64,000 nt of DNA, from the NCBI RefSeq assembly GCF_001187915.1, contig NZ_LGIU01000043.1, positions 124,001 through 188,000 on the forward strand. Reading direction: 5' to 3'. Each line of letters opens with the position of its first letter. The first letter of the stretch is position 1. Positions 8,696 to 17,610 of the stretch are shown here, piece after piece. The position numbers and the translations under genes are program-made. This DNA comes from Arthrobacter sp. RIT-PI-e. Its GTDB lineage: Bacteria; Actinomycetota; Actinomycetes; Actinomycetales; Micrococcaceae. Under the pieces are notes generated by a model. The model ran no database searches. It was not told the origin of the DNA and worked only from the letters and a program-made list of their open reading frames with translations.

Positions 8696-9715
8696 CTAGC
8701 GCAGTCCGGCCCCGGGCGCCACGAGCTTCACGATGTTGCCGAGCAGCGCCGCGTTGAACTCCACACCGAGCTGGTTCGGGATGGTCACCAGCAGGGTGTC
8801 CGCCGCCTGCACCGCCGCGTCGGCGGCGAGTTCCTCGGCGATGACGTCCGGCGCGCCGATGTAGCTGCGGCCGAAGCGCGACCGCGCGCCGTCGAGGATG
8901 CCCACCTGGTCACCCGACTCCTGCTGGGCGCGGAGCCCGAAGTAGTACTCGTCGCGCTCGCTGACGATCGGCAGGATGCTGCGGCTCACGGACACCCGCG
9001 GGCTCCAGGCGTGCCCGGCGTCGGCCCAGGCCTTCCGGAAGACGTCGATCTGCTCGGCCTGGAGCTCGTCGAACGGCACGCCGGTGTCCTCCGTCAGGAG
9101 GGTGGAGCTCATCAGGTTCATGCCCTGCTCGCCCGCCCACTGCGCTGTCGCACGGGTACCGGAACCCCACCAGATGCGCTCGGGGAGACCCGGTGAGAGC
9201 GGATCGATCGGAAGCCCGCCGCTGCTGCGGCTCATCCGGGGGTTGGCCTCGGCCACGGGGTTCCCGGCGATCGCGTGCCGGAACAGGGCGGTCTTGTCCC
9301 GCGCCAGGTCCGCGTCCGTGGACCCTTCCGCGGGAACGTACCCGAAGGTACGCGAGCCGTCCAGGGCCGTCTCGGGGGACCCGCGGCTGATCCCCAGTTG
9401 CAGCCGCCGGTTGCTGATGAGATCGGTCACCGCGGCCTCCTCCGCCATGTACAGGGGATTCTCATATCGCATGTCGATCACGCCGGTGCCGAGCTCGATG
9501 GTGCTGGTCCTCGCCGCCATGGCGGCGAGGAGGGGGAAGGGGGCCGAGTACTGGGGCGCGAAGTGGTGGACTCGCATGTACGCGCCGTCCACCCCGAGCT
9601 CCTCCGCCGCGACGGCCAGCTCGACGGCCTGGAGCAGCGCATCCTGCGCGGTGGGCACCTGTGAACCGCGGACGTCCTGGTAGTGGCCGAAGGACAGGAA
9701 ACCGATTTTCGTCAT
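8696..9715 (-). CDS. LLM-class flavin-dependent oxidoreductase
   Basis: 339 residues starting MTKIGFLSFGHYQ. It is a luciferase-like monooxygenase TIM barrel: RVHHFAPQYSAPFPLLAAMA, IELGTGVIDMRYENPLYMAE and LQLGISRGSPETA are the standard flavin-binding segments of this family. It probably uses FMNH2 or F420; the preference cannot be read here. The start at 9715 begins right at the first barrel strand; the frame continues upstream without homology. The frameshifted VOC gene starts about 50 bp away on the other strand, so the two may share a promoter region. Confidence 0.85.
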   Translation of the reverse strand: MTKIGFLSFGHYQDVRGSQVPTAQDALLQAVELAVAAEELGVDGAYMRVHHFAPQYSAPFPLLAAMAARTSTIELGTGVIDMRYENPLYMAEEAAVTDLISNRRLQLGISRGSPETALDGSRTFGYVPAEGSTDADLARDKTALFRHAIAGNPVAEANPRMSRSSGGLPIDPLSPGLPERIWWGSGTRATAQWAGEQGMNLMSSTLLTEDTGVPFDELQAEQIDVFRKAWADAGHAWSPRVSVSRSILPIVSERDEYYFGLRAQQESGDQVGILDGARSRFGRSYIGAPDVIAEELAADAAVQAADTLLVTIPNQLGVEFNAALLGNIVKLVAPGAGLR

Positions 9716-9769
9716 GCCCGGTGCAGCGCACACCGACGCCGGTCCATTCCCGCGCCGGGCACCGGGCCG

Positions 9770-10203
9770 GTGTGCTGCACTTCCCCCACGACGATCCCCC
9801 TCAAGGCCTACGCCCACGTCCGTCTCACGGTCACCGACATCCGCGCCTCGCGTGCGTTCTACGACTCCGTGTTCGGCCTGCCCATCGCGTTCGAGGTGCC
9901 CGAGGGCGCGGACGACGCCACCCGGGAGCAGCTCGCCTTTTTGTACGGAGGGGTGATCTACCAGCTCGGGACCACCCTGCTGGGTCTCCACCCGTGGCCG
10001 AGGACGGCTTCGACGAGAACCGGGTGGGCCTGGACCACCTCGCCTTCGAGGTCGAGGGCAGGGCCGTGCTCGACGACGCCGCGACCATGCTCGAGAGCAT
10101 GGTCATCGGGCATGCCGGGGTGAAGGACATCGGCGTGGGCCACATCCTCGAGTTCCGCGACCCCGACGGCATCGCGCTGGAACTCTTCACCCCCGCCGCC
10201 TGA
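9770..10203 (+). pseudogene. VOC (glyoxalase-like) protein, frameshifted
   Basis: Two adjacent frames together encode one vicinal-oxygen-chelate protein. The first frame gives KAYAHVRLTVTDIRASRAFY and then LAFLYGGVIYQLGTTLLGLH. Near 9993 the frame must change to continue with AEDGFDENRVGLDHLAFEVE and, at the end, LEFRDPDGIALELF, the typical VOC C-terminus with its metal-binding Glu. A single missing G in CACCCGTGGCC (expected CACCCGGTGGCC) explains the break. Either the gene is inactive or one base was lost in sequencing. The start is uncertain; a GTG at 9770 is the only in-frame candidate close to the domain. Such proteins bind a metal and act on small molecules. Confidence 0.65.
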
Positions 10204-10208
10204 TCCGC

Positions 10209-10255
10209 GCGACGACGGCGGCCCGGCCCCATGAGGGTCGGCGCGCCGTCGTCGC
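10209..10255. terminator. Bidirectional hairpin terminator
   Basis: GCGACGACGGCG (10209-10220) and CGCCGTCGTCGC (10244-10255) form a perfect 12-bp stem, with further pairing (GGCCC/GGGTC) in the loop. It fills the gap between the convergent VOC gene and the usp gene. There is no strong U tract, as is usual in high-GC actinobacteria. Confidence 0.65.
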
Positions 10256-10265
10256 ACCCGTGGGC

Positions 10266-10661
10266 TCAGGGGAGCTTGACCGCCAGGACGTTGCACCGCG
10301 CCGTGAGCAGAATGGTCTGCGCCGTCGAGCCGAGGATCAGCTTGCCCACCGGGGTGCGGTGCCGCAGCCCGATCACGATCAGCTCTGCACCCACCTCCTC
10401 CGCGACGTCCACGACCTCCTCGGCCGCCGTCGCCTCGGAGATGCTGTGCCGGATCGAGTACCCCACCCCCGTCCGGGCCAGCAGCGCCTCGAGCTCGGAG
10501 ACATCCGCGGAATCGGCGTAGGCCGGATCCACGAGGCGGTCCGCCCGCGTGGTGTTGACCACCACGAGATCGGCGCCCCGGTGACGCGCCTCCTCCGCAG
10601 CCTGCAGGACGGCGGCCCCACCCAGGGCGTTGGGCACGTAGCCCACCACGACGGTGCTCAT
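10266..10661 (-). CDS. Universal stress protein (UspA family)
   Basis: 131 residues starting [14 protein letters not shown]. The ATP-binding signature of the UspA fold is seen at the end: [20 protein letters not shown], i.e. a G-x-x-x-R...G-K-L-x-L-G-S pattern. It is the last gene of the tct operon; its ATG overlaps the tctA stop (ATGA). A stress protein coupled to a citrate-type transporter recurs in actinobacteria, but its role is unknown. Confidence 0.9.
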   Translation of the reverse strand: MSTVVVGYVPNALGGAAVLQAAEEARHRGADLVVVNTTRADRLVDPAYADSADVSELEALLARTGVGYSIRHSISEATAAEEVVDVAEEVGAELIVIGLRHRTPVGKLILGSTAQTILLTARCNVLAVKLP

Positions 10662-12274
10662 CGGTCGGTGTCCTCCCGGCGGATCGATACCGCCGGGGTG
10701 GTGCCGGAGGACTGCACGGTGCCGCGGACGACGTCGGGGGCATCGGCGTTGGCCGCAACCATGGCCTCGAACTGGCGCTGCCGACGCTTGAGCAGCAGGG
10801 ACAGTGCGAAGATCACGAGGAGCACCACGTAGATGGTCGCCGCGATCGGCGACTGGACCAGTGCCACGGGGTCGCCCTGCGAGATGGCGAGCGAGCGGCG
10901 CAGCTGGCTCTCGAAGATGGGTCCCAGGATGAGACCCACCACCATGGGGGCGATCGGGTAGCCGAAGCGCCGCATGAAGAAGCCGAGGATGCCGACCACC
11001 AGCAGGATGATGACGTCGATCGGGGTGAAGTTCACGGAGAACGCCCCGAGGACGGCGAACACCAGGATGCCCGCGTAGAGGTAGGGCCGGGGGATCTGGA
11101 GGATCTTGACCCAGATGCCCACGAGCGGCAGGTTGAGCACCAGGAGCATCAGGTTGCCCACGTAGAGGCTCGCGATGAGCGCCCACACGAGTGCGCTGTT
11201 GGACTCGAAGAGCTGCGGGCCCACGGGGATCTGGTAGCGCTGGAACGCCACGAGCATCATGGCTGCGGTGGCCGTGGTCGGGATGCCGAGCGTCAACAGT
11301 GGCACGAGCACGCCGGCGGCGGCCGCGTTGTTCGCGGCCTCCGGACCGGCCACGCCCTCGATGGCACCCTTGCCGAACTGCTTCTTGTTCTCGCCCTTGG
11401 CGAGCCTGCGTTCGGAGGCGTAGGACAGGAAGGTCGCGACGTCGGCGCCGCCGGCGGGGATGGTGCCGACCGGGAAGCCGATGAACGTGCCGCGGAGCCA
11501 GGGCCTCCAGGAGCGCCGGAGATCGTCCTTGCGGAGCCACGTGGTCCAGCCGCCCGTCACGGGGATCACCTTGATGGGGCCGTGCCGCAGCCGGGAGCCG
11601 ACGTAGAGGGCCTCCCCCACGGCGAAGAGCGCGACCGCCACGAGGACGACGTCGATCCCGTCCGCCAGGAAGGGGCTGCCGAAGGTGTAGCGCTGCTGCG
11701 CGGTGAGGGAGTCGAAGCCCACGAGGGCGATGAACAGTCCGAGGCCGAGGGAGGCGAGACCGCGCAGCACGGACGAGCCGAGGAGCGCGCCGACCGTGAG
11801 GAAGGCGACCACCATGAGTGCCACGTACTCCACGGGGCCGATCTGCACGGCGAACGCCGCGACGTAGGGTGCCACGAAGCTCAGCAGCACCGTCGCGATG
11901 GTGCCGGCCACGAAGGAGCCGACCGCCGCCGTCGCCAGGGCCGCCGCTCCCCTGCCGGCCTTGGCCATCTTGTTGCCCTCGAGGGCCGTGACGATCGAGG
12001 CGGACTCGCCGGGGGTGTTCAGCAGGATCGAGGTGGTGGACCCTCCGTACATGCCCCCGTAGTAGATACCGGCGAAGACGATGATCGCCGCCGTCGGTTC
12101 GAGGGTGTAGGTGATGGGCATGAGCAGGGCCACGGTCATGGCGGGGCCGATGCCGGGCAGCACGCCGACGGCGGTCCCGACCAGCACGCCGCCCAGTGCG
12201 TACAGCAGGTACATGGGCTGCAGCGCCGTGGTGAAGCCCTCCATGAGCAGGAAGAAGTTATCCACCGAACCCAC
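10658..12274 (-). CDS. tctA: Tripartite tricarboxylate transporter, large permease TctA
   Basis: 538 residues, about twelve membrane helices. [17 protein letters not shown] and [20 protein letters not shown] are diagnostic TctA motifs. TctA is the major channel subunit of the binding-protein-dependent, ion-driven TTT family, which imports citrate, tartrate, aromatic acids or other carboxylates. The gene overlaps tctB by 17 nt and usp by 4 nt, so translation is coupled. The substrate cannot be read from sequence; the adjacent CitA/DcuS-type sensor kinase supports a di- or tricarboxylate. Confidence 0.93.
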   Translation of the reverse strand: MGSVDNFFLLMEGFTTALQPMYLLYALGGVLVGTAVGVLPGIGPAMTVALLMPITYTLEPTAAIIVFAGIYYGGMYGGSTTSILLNTPGESASIVTALEGNKMAKAGRGAAALATAAVGSFVAGTIATVLLSFVAPYVAAFAVQIGPVEYVALMVVAFLTVGALLGSSVLRGLASLGLGLFIALVGFDSLTAQQRYTFGSPFLADGIDVVLVAVALFAVGEALYVGSRLRHGPIKVIPVTGGWTTWLRKDDLRRSWRPWLRGTFIGFPVGTIPAGGADVATFLSYASERRLAKGENKKQFGKGAIEGVAGPEAANNAAAAGVLVPLLTLGIPTTATAAMMLVAFQRYQIPVGPQLFESNSALVWALIASLYVGNLMLLVLNLPLVGIWVKILQIPRPYLYAGILVFAVLGAFSVNFTPIDVIILLVVGILGFFMRRFGYPIAPMVVGLILGPIFESQLRRSLAISQGDPVALVQSPIAATIYVVLLVIFALSLLLKRRQRQFEAMVAANADAPDVVRGTVQSSGTTPAVSIRREDTDR

Positions 12275-12800
12275 CGATCCCTTCCAGGAAGCCGGGGGGC
12301 AGGGAGACCCCGAGCAGACCGCCGAAGACGAACTGCAGCACCAGGGCCAGGACGATCGCGGTCACGAGATTGCGCCACCAGGGGCGTGCCCCGAGCGACC
12401 AGGCGGCGCCGAAGAAGAGGACGGCCGCCGCGACGGGCCAGCCGAGCGGCACGATCAGGAAGGCGTGGAGCAGGACGATGCCGGCGAGCTTGCCGACGGT
12501 CGCCCAGTCCGTCCCCGTCTCCAGGTCCACGTCCTCGCCCTCGTCCGCCGCTCCGCGGTGACCGCGGAGCACCTGGAGGACCAGGCCCGCGCCGACCAGC
12601 ACGAGCAGCGCGGACACGGCGAAGGGGAAGGCGCGGGGCCCGATGTCGCTGGCCGACGGCGGCGTCTGGATGCCGGCGCCGGCCACGAAACCGAGCACGC
12701 CGATGCTCACGATGAGGAGCGCGAAGACCAGCTCACCGATCGGTCTGCCGGGAGCGGTGTCGGTGCCGCTCCCGGGTGCGTTCTGGACGGAGGTACTCAT
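12258..12800 (-). CDS. tctB: Tripartite tricarboxylate transporter, small permease TctB
   Basis: 180 residues with four hydrophobic segments. It contains [12 protein letters not shown], the conserved TctB loop after the first helix. A hydrophilic acidic stretch ([10 protein letters not shown]) separates helices two and three. It forms the membrane complex with TctA, whose gene overlaps its 3' end, and follows tctC by 3 nt. Confidence 0.88.
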   Translation of the reverse strand: MSTSVQNAPGSGTDTAPGRPIGELVFALLIVSIGVLGFVAGAGIQTPPSASDIGPRAFPFAVSALLVLVGAGLVLQVLRGHRGAADEGEDVDLETGTDWATVGKLAGIVLLHAFLIVPLGWPVAAAVLFFGAAWSLGARPWWRNLVTAIVLALVLQFVFGGLLGVSLPPGFLEGIGGFGG

Positions 12801-12803
12801 GCT

Positions 12804-13811
12804 CTAGAGCAGCCCGATGTCGGTGAGGGTGGTCTTGACGCTGGTGATGTCCTCGTCGAGGAAGGCGTCGAACTCCTCACCCGCGAGGAAGGCGTCGGAC
12901 CAGTTGTTCTCCTCGAGCGTGCTCGTCCAGGTGTCGGTGGCGTGCAGGTCGGTGACGAGCTGCGTCAGCTTCTCGGCCTGCGCCTCGTCGATGCTCCCGG
13001 GGGCGACGACGCCGCGCCAGTTGGTGAGCACGAGCTCGATCCCCTCGTCCGTGAGGGTGGGGGTGTCGGGCAGCTGGGGCGCGGCCTCCTCACCGGAGAC
13101 CGCGAGTGCCCGCAGCTTGCCGGAGGTGACCTGCTCGGCGTACTCGCCCACACCGGAGATGCCCGCGTCCACCTTGTTGCCCAGCAGCGCCGCGAGAGAT
13201 TCGCCGCCGCCGGAGTAGGGGATGTAGTTGAGGTTGTCGGGGGTGATGCCCGCCTCCTTGAGCACGGACCCTGCGAGGATGTGGTCCGCGCCGCCGGCCG
13301 AGCCACCGGTGATGGACACACCCTGGCCCTCGGACTCGATGGCGTCCAGCAGGTCCTGGAGGTCCTGGTACGGGGAGTCCGCGGGGACCACGATCACGAG
13401 TGGTTCCTCGGTGAGCCGCGCGATCGGCGTCGTGTCCTCGATGCGGTTGGCGGCGTTGTTCGTCTCGACGGCGCCGACCATGACGTAGCCCATGACCATG
13501 AGGGTGTTCGGGTCGGTCTCGGTGGCCAGCTGCGCGAGCCCGTTGGTACCACCGGCGCCGCCCACGTTGACCACCGAGGCATTGCCGACGAGGTCGTTCT
13601 CGGTCAGGTTCGACTCGATGGCACGGCCGGTCTGGTCCCATCCGCCACCGGGATCGGCGGGGACCACGATGTTGAGCCTGTCGATGGCGTCGTCCGTGCC
13701 GCCCGAGGTGGTGCTCTGCGTCATGGAGCCGCACGCCGAGAGGGCGAGGACGGAGACGAGGGCCAGGCCGGTGATGGTCGAACGGCGCGCCGTTGTGCGA
13801 TCGATCGTCAT
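12804..13811 (-). CDS. tctC: Tripartite tricarboxylate transporter substrate-binding lipoprotein TctC
   Basis: 335 residues. The signal peptide ends in the lipobox ALSAC (Cys27). The mature protein has NIVVPADPGGGWDQTGRAIE and VVNVGGAGGTNGLAQLA, the ligand-binding loops of the Bug/TctC family, and YIPYSGGGESLAALLGN in the second lobe. It captures the carboxylate outside the cell and hands it to TctAB. The ATG at 13811 is preceded by GAGGAAGAG; an upstream in-frame start adds non-homologous residues. It is the first gene of the operon and is divergent from the sensor kinase gene. Confidence 0.92.
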   Translation of the reverse strand: MTIDRTTARRSTITGLALVSVLALSACGSMTQSTTSGGTDDAIDRLNIVVPADPGGGWDQTGRAIESNLTENDLVGNASVVNVGGAGGTNGLAQLATETDPNTLMVMGYVMVGAVETNNAANRIEDTTPIARLTEEPLVIVVPADSPYQDLQDLLDAIESEGQGVSITGGSAGGADHILAGSVLKEAGITPDNLNYIPYSGGGESLAALLGNKVDAGISGVGEYAEQVTSGKLRALAVSGEEAAPQLPDTPTLTDEGIELVLTNWRGVVAPGSIDEAQAEKLTQLVTDLHATDTWTSTLEENNWSDAFLAGEEFDAFLDEDITSVKTTLTDIGLL

Positions 13812-14008
13812 GATGTTCTCTTCCTCAAGAAGTGGTTGCTCGTACCGAGCGGGGAGTGTGATGTGGGTCACCACCGTCGATCTCAGGGTAGGAGGACCTC
13901 GGGGCGGCGGTGAAGCATGCGGTCGTAGTGCTCGTATCGGTCTTTGTGGTCACGGCAGATCCGCGTCATGGCGTGCTTCCGGCTCCCCTGTGACGTCCGG
14001 CGGCGTGT

Positions 14009-14014
14009 CACACT
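14009..14014 (+). promoter_or_regulatory. Possible -10 box (CACACT) for the sensor kinase gene
   Basis: CACACT ends 6 nt before the ATG at 14021, the spacing seen at other leaderless genes of this window. It favours the ATG over a GTG two codons earlier. The box departs from consensus at the first base. Confidence 0.25.
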
Positions 14015-14020
14015 GTGGGC

Positions 14021-15625
14021 ATGATCAGGACGATGTCGCTTCGATCGCAGCTGTTCCTCCTGCAGCTGTCCATCGTGCTCGTCATCGTGGCCGTCGCCGG
14101 GTCCACCGCCGTCGCCATGCAGCGCCTGCAGATCCGTGAGCAGTACGAGGACCGCATGATCGGGGTCGCGCAGTCGGTGGCGCAGCTGCCCTCCGTGGTC
14201 GAGGCCTTCGGGAAGCCCGACCCGAGCGCCGAGATCCAGCCCATCGCCGATCTCATCCGGCAGTCCACGGCCGTCACCTACGTGGTGGTCACCGACGCGG
14301 ACGGCATCCGGTACTCCCACCCCAACCCCGACCTGATCGGGCAGCCCGTCTCCACCGACCCCTCCATCCCGCTCTCCGGTGACACCTTCGTGGGGACGCA
14401 GACCGGCACGCTCGGCGAGTCCTGGCGCGTGAAGGTCCCCATCCGCGGCGCCGATGGCCGGATCATCGGTACCGCCTCCGTGGGGACGCTCGAGTCGGAG
14501 CTCGACGCGGATCTCTACGAGGACCTGCCGCGTCTGCTGGCGTGGTTGATCGTCGCCGCCCTGGTCGGGTCCGCCGGTGCCATCTGGATCTCCCGGCTCG
14601 TCTGGCGGCGCATCTACCGCCTCGAACCCGAGCAGATCGCCTCCCTCCTGGAGACCCGCGACGCCATGATCCACGGCATCAGCGAGGGCATGGTCGCCGT
14701 CGACGAGCAGCACCGGATCGCCCTGCTGAACGACGAGGCCAAGCGCCTGCTCGACCTGGACGACTCCGCCACGGGCAGGCGCATCGACGACGTCATGGAG
14801 CCGGCCCTCGCCCAGCTCCTCACCGACCCGGCGGACACCGACGAGACCGTCCTGTCCGGCGAGCGGGTGCTCCTGGCCCGCACCTCGGACGCCCTCGTGG
14901 ACGGCAACCGCGTGGGCCGCGTCATGATCCTCCGCGACCGCACCGAGCTCTACCAGCTGCTGACCGACCTCGACGGCGAGCGCGACGTGACACAGGCGCT
15001 GCGTGCGCAGGCCCACGAGTTCGCGAACCGCATGCACACCATCTCCGGGCTTCTGGAACTCGGCCGGACGGACCAGGCGGTGGATTTCATCTCCCGCTCC
15101 GGCCACGGCGGCTCCCTGGTGTCCGGGACCATCGCCCCGGGCATCCGGGACCCCGACGCGGCGAGCCTGCTCATGACCAAGAGCACCATCGCGGCCGAGA
15201 AGGGCATCGATCTGGTCATCGACGACGCCTCGACGCTCGAGCCCGACGGCACCACCGACGTCGTCACTGTGCTCGGCATCCTCCTCGACAACGCGATGGA
15301 GGCCGTCACGGGCTCCGGGCGCGCCGACGGCACCGTCACGGTCCTCCTGCGGGAGGAACCCGGCACGGTGCGCATCGAGGTCGCGGACAACGGTCCCGGT
15401 GTGGCGCCGGAGGACGTGGCCGGTATCTTCTCCTCGGGCTACTCCACGAAGGACGCCGGGCATCCGGGCACACGCGGTTTCGGCCTCGCGCTGGTGGAGC
15501 GCATCGCCCGGCGGCGCTCCGGGCACGTGGTCGTGGACGACGCCGGGCTCGGCGGTGCCGAGTTCACCGTCTGGCTGGCGCCCTCCCCCGTGGCGGCGCC
15601 CCGTTCCACCCTGCAGGTGCCATGA
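14021..15625 (+). CDS. CitA/DcuS-type sensor histidine kinase
   Basis: 534 residues. A membrane helix (LFLLQLSIVLVIVAVAG) is followed by an extracytoplasmic PAS-like (PDC) sensor of about 130 residues, with ITYVVV-like YVVVTDADGIRYSHPNP and the conserved GTASVGTLESE end. A second helix (LLAWLIVAALVGSAGAIWI) and a cytoplasmic PAS domain (MIHGISEGMVAVDE) come next. The phosphoacceptor is His332 in AHEFANRMHTISGLLELG, diagnostic of the CitA/DcuS family; the ATPase domain has DNAMEAV, DNGPGV and GFGLALVERI. It should sense an external di- or tricarboxylate and phosphorylate the regulator at 15622, probably controlling the divergent tct operon. Genes overlap by ATGA. Confidence 0.92.
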   Translation: MIRTMSLRSQLFLLQLSIVLVIVAVAGSTAVAMQRLQIREQYEDRMIGVAQSVAQLPSVVEAFGKPDPSAEIQPIADLIRQSTAVTYVVVTDADGIRYSHPNPDLIGQPVSTDPSIPLSGDTFVGTQTGTLGESWRVKVPIRGADGRIIGTASVGTLESELDADLYEDLPRLLAWLIVAALVGSAGAIWISRLVWRRIYRLEPEQIASLLETRDAMIHGISEGMVAVDEQHRIALLNDEAKRLLDLDDSATGRRIDDVMEPALAQLLTDPADTDETVLSGERVLLARTSDALVDGNRVGRVMILRDRTELYQLLTDLDGERDVTQALRAQAHEFANRMHTISGLLELGRTDQAVDFISRSGHGGSLVSGTIAPGIRDPDAASLLMTKSTIAAEKGIDLVIDDASTLEPDGTTDVVTVLGILLDNAMEAVTGSGRADGTVTVLLREEPGTVRIEVADNGPGVAPEDVAGIFSSGYSTKDAGHPGTRGFGLALVERIARRRSGHVVVDDAGLGGAEFTVWLAPSPVAAPRSTLQVP

Positions 15626-16365
15626 CCGCCCCCTCCGGTGGACCGCTGATCCCCGCGCTCGTGGTCGACGACGACCACGCAGTGGCCGGTATCCACACCG
15701 GCTTCCTGCTCGCGCACGGCGCGTTCGAGGTCGTGGGTGCCGCGCACTCGGGTGCCCGGGCGCTGGAGCTCGTGGACGAGCTGCGGCCCCGGCTCGTCCT
15801 CCTCGACATCCACCTCCCCGACATGACGGGCATCGACGTGCTGCGCGCCCTGCGGAACCGGCCGGGGGAGCCGCTGGACGTCATCGCGATCACGGCGGCC
15901 CGGGAGCTGGACACCGTGCGGGCCGCCGTGGCCGGCGGGGTGCTGCACTACCTCGTGAAGCCCTTCAGCGCTGCCGTGCTGAACCAGCGCCTGGACTCCT
16001 ACGTGGCGTACCGGCGCGAGCTCCACGCCCATGCGACCGACGGCACCGCGGCCCTCGACCAGGGGCGCATCGACCAGCTCCTGCGCACGACGTCGGGCAC
16101 CGGCACCGGCACCGGCACGGCGACCTTCGTCACTCCCAAGGGGCTCTCCGCACCCACGCTCGACGCCGTCGTCCTGGACCTCCGGGGGCACGGTGGCGGG
16201 ACGTCCGCGTCCGACGTCGCGAACCGCCTCGGCATGGCTCGGGTCAGCGCGCGGCGCTATCTCGAGTTCCTCGTCTCGCAGGGCAGGGCGCGGATCGTCC
16301 CGCAGTACGGGTCCGCGGGGCGCCCCGAGAAGTTCTACCTCTGGACGGAGGGCCCGTCCGCCTGA
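15622..16365 (+). CDS. CitB/DcuR-type response regulator
   Basis: 247 residues. The receiver domain shows the acidic pocket VVDDDH, phosphoacceptor Asp62 in LLDIHLPDMTG and Lys113 in YLVKPF. A Gly-Thr repeat linker (residues about 158-166) joins it to a C-terminal winged-helix region (TSASDVANRLGMARVSARRY) as in CitB/DcuR proteins. Its ATG overlaps the stop of the kinase gene. It is the likely DNA-binding partner that activates the tctCBA operon in response to the substrate. Confidence 0.92.
   Translation: MTAPSGGPLIPALVVDDDHAVAGIHTGFLLAHGAFEVVGAAHSGARALELVDELRPRLVLLDIHLPDMTGIDVLRALRNRPGEPLDVIAITAARELDTVRAAVAGGVLHYLVKPFSAAVLNQRLDSYVAYRRELHAHATDGTAALDQGRIDQLLRTTSGTGTGTGTATFVTPKGLSAPTLDAVVLDLRGHGGGTSASDVANRLGMARVSARRYLEFLVSQGRARIVPQYGSAGRPEKFYLWTEGPSA
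16096..16118 (+). repeat. Short GGCACC tandem repeat in response-regulator linker
   Basis: Nearly four copies of GGCACC encode the alternating Gly-Thr linker between receiver and DNA-binding domains. The unit is six bases, so changes in copy number keep the frame and only alter linker length. Confidence 0.6.
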
Positions 16366-16407
16366 GCGCGAGCACCCCCGGACCGGGCACCGGTGGGCAC
16401 CGAGCGG

Positions 16408-17475
16408 TCAGGAGATCCCGTGGACCGTCTCGCCGATCCTCGCGTGGGCCAGGAGCCACAGCCGCGCCTCCCCGTGGCCTGAGAGGACGAATCCGCCCGC
16501 GGGGACGACGGCTCCGGTCGGGGATCCGCCCCGGCGGTCGTGCACGCCGGTCACCCTGCCGTCGAGCACGGTCACGTCGCACCCGTACGGACCACGGGAG
16601 GCCAGCACGGTGTCGTCCGTGCAGGCCACCAGGGCATCGGGCCCGCCGGGCACGTCGATGCCCGTGAGCGGGTAGGAGGCACCCCCGATCCTGACCGCGG
16701 GGACGGGAGGGGACATGGGCCTCGGCGGCGGTACGGCGGGCGGTGCGTGCAGGGGCACCGGCGCCGCCAGTACGAGCGGTGCCACCTGGTCGGCGAAGGC
16801 CCAACCGCGCTCGCTGTCGGTCCTGTGCTGCCACACGAATGCCCCGCGGATGGTGGGGAACTCCCTCTGGATCACGCGCCAGGCGGAGCGGATCTGCTCC
16901 AGCGACGAGTAGTTCTCCGCATCCTCCATGCCGAAGCCCACCACGATCTTGCTCGCATCGCCGCCGGCCACGTCCTGCACCCACTCACGCGTGGTCCTGA
17001 CGATGTACGCGGGGTCGGAGAGCCCCGGTCCGTCGTAGAACTGCGGCGCGGCATACGTCATCAGCCCCTGCGACAGCGCCTCGCGGATCATCGCCCTGTC
17101 CTGCTCGTTCCACGGTGCGGGTGGGGAGGTGATGCCGAAGTCCTCGCCGAACCGGCGCTTCAGCTCGCGGAACATCCACAGGTACTCGGTGGTGTCGGGC
17201 GCGAGTTCCGCCTCGAACGTGTTGAAGTCCACGCCGTCGATCACGGGGTCGGTCGAGGTGCCGCCGAGCTCGGTGTTGATGCGCTCGACACTGTCCACGA
17301 AACGCCGGCTCACGGTTCGGGAGGAGAAGTCGATCCCCTGGCCCGCACCACCGGTGGACAGCACCACCTGCTGGCCGCGCGCCCGGACGGTCCTGATGTC
17401 GTCCGCGATCTCGTCCGCCCCCCACTCCACGGCGCCGTCCTCGGTGGAGCGGCCGGCCGCGAACAGGTAGATCAC
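16408..17475 (-). CDS. GH18-like secreted-type hydrolase, start unclear, extra C-terminal module
   Basis: From the GTG at 17475 there are 355 residues, but clear family sequence (AAVYWTRWNPEIPLTEIPQA) lies upstream in the same frame, which is open back to the stop of the deacetylase gene (17611) with no ATG, GTG or TTG in between. The barrel contains VVLSTGGAGQGIDF and the active-site strand IDGVDFNTFEAEL, a variant of the GH18 DGxDxDxE motif in which the second Asp is Asn and the Glu is shifted by one. TYAAPQFYDGPG and AFVWQHRTDSERGWAF fit chitinase-like barrels. After a Pro-rich linker (PPRPMSPPVPAV) the last 95 residues form another module. It may bind or cut a surface glycan; activity is uncertain. 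Confidence 0.7.
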   Translation of the reverse strand: MIYLFAAGRSTEDGAVEWGADEIADDIRTVRARGQQVVLSTGGAGQGIDFSSRTVSRRFVDSVERINTELGGTSTDPVIDGVDFNTFEAELAPDTTEYLWMFRELKRRFGEDFGITSPPAPWNEQDRAMIREALSQGLMTYAAPQFYDGPGLSDPAYIVRTTREWVQDVAGGDASKIVVGFGMEDAENYSSLEQIRSAWRVIQREFPTIRGAFVWQHRTDSERGWAFADQVAPLVLAAPVPLHAPPAVPPPRPMSPPVPAVRIGGASYPLTGIDVPGGPDALVACTDDTVLASRGPYGCDVTVLDGRVTGVHDRRGGSPTGAVVPAGGFVLSGHGEARLWLLAHARIGETVHGIS

Positions 17476-17610
17476 GTTGTACGCCTGCGGGATCTCGGTG
17501 AGCGGAATCTCGGGGTTCCACCGCGTCCAGTAGACGGCGGCAACCTTGTCCGGCAGCCCCGTCCCCGCGGTATCCTCCTGATCCCGGACCAGGCGTATGT
17601 CAGGATCCCT

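Noticed and set aside
16096-16118. GGCACC tandem repeat as a phase-variation switch
   Set aside because: The unit is six bases and only alters a Gly-Thr linker length without changing the frame.
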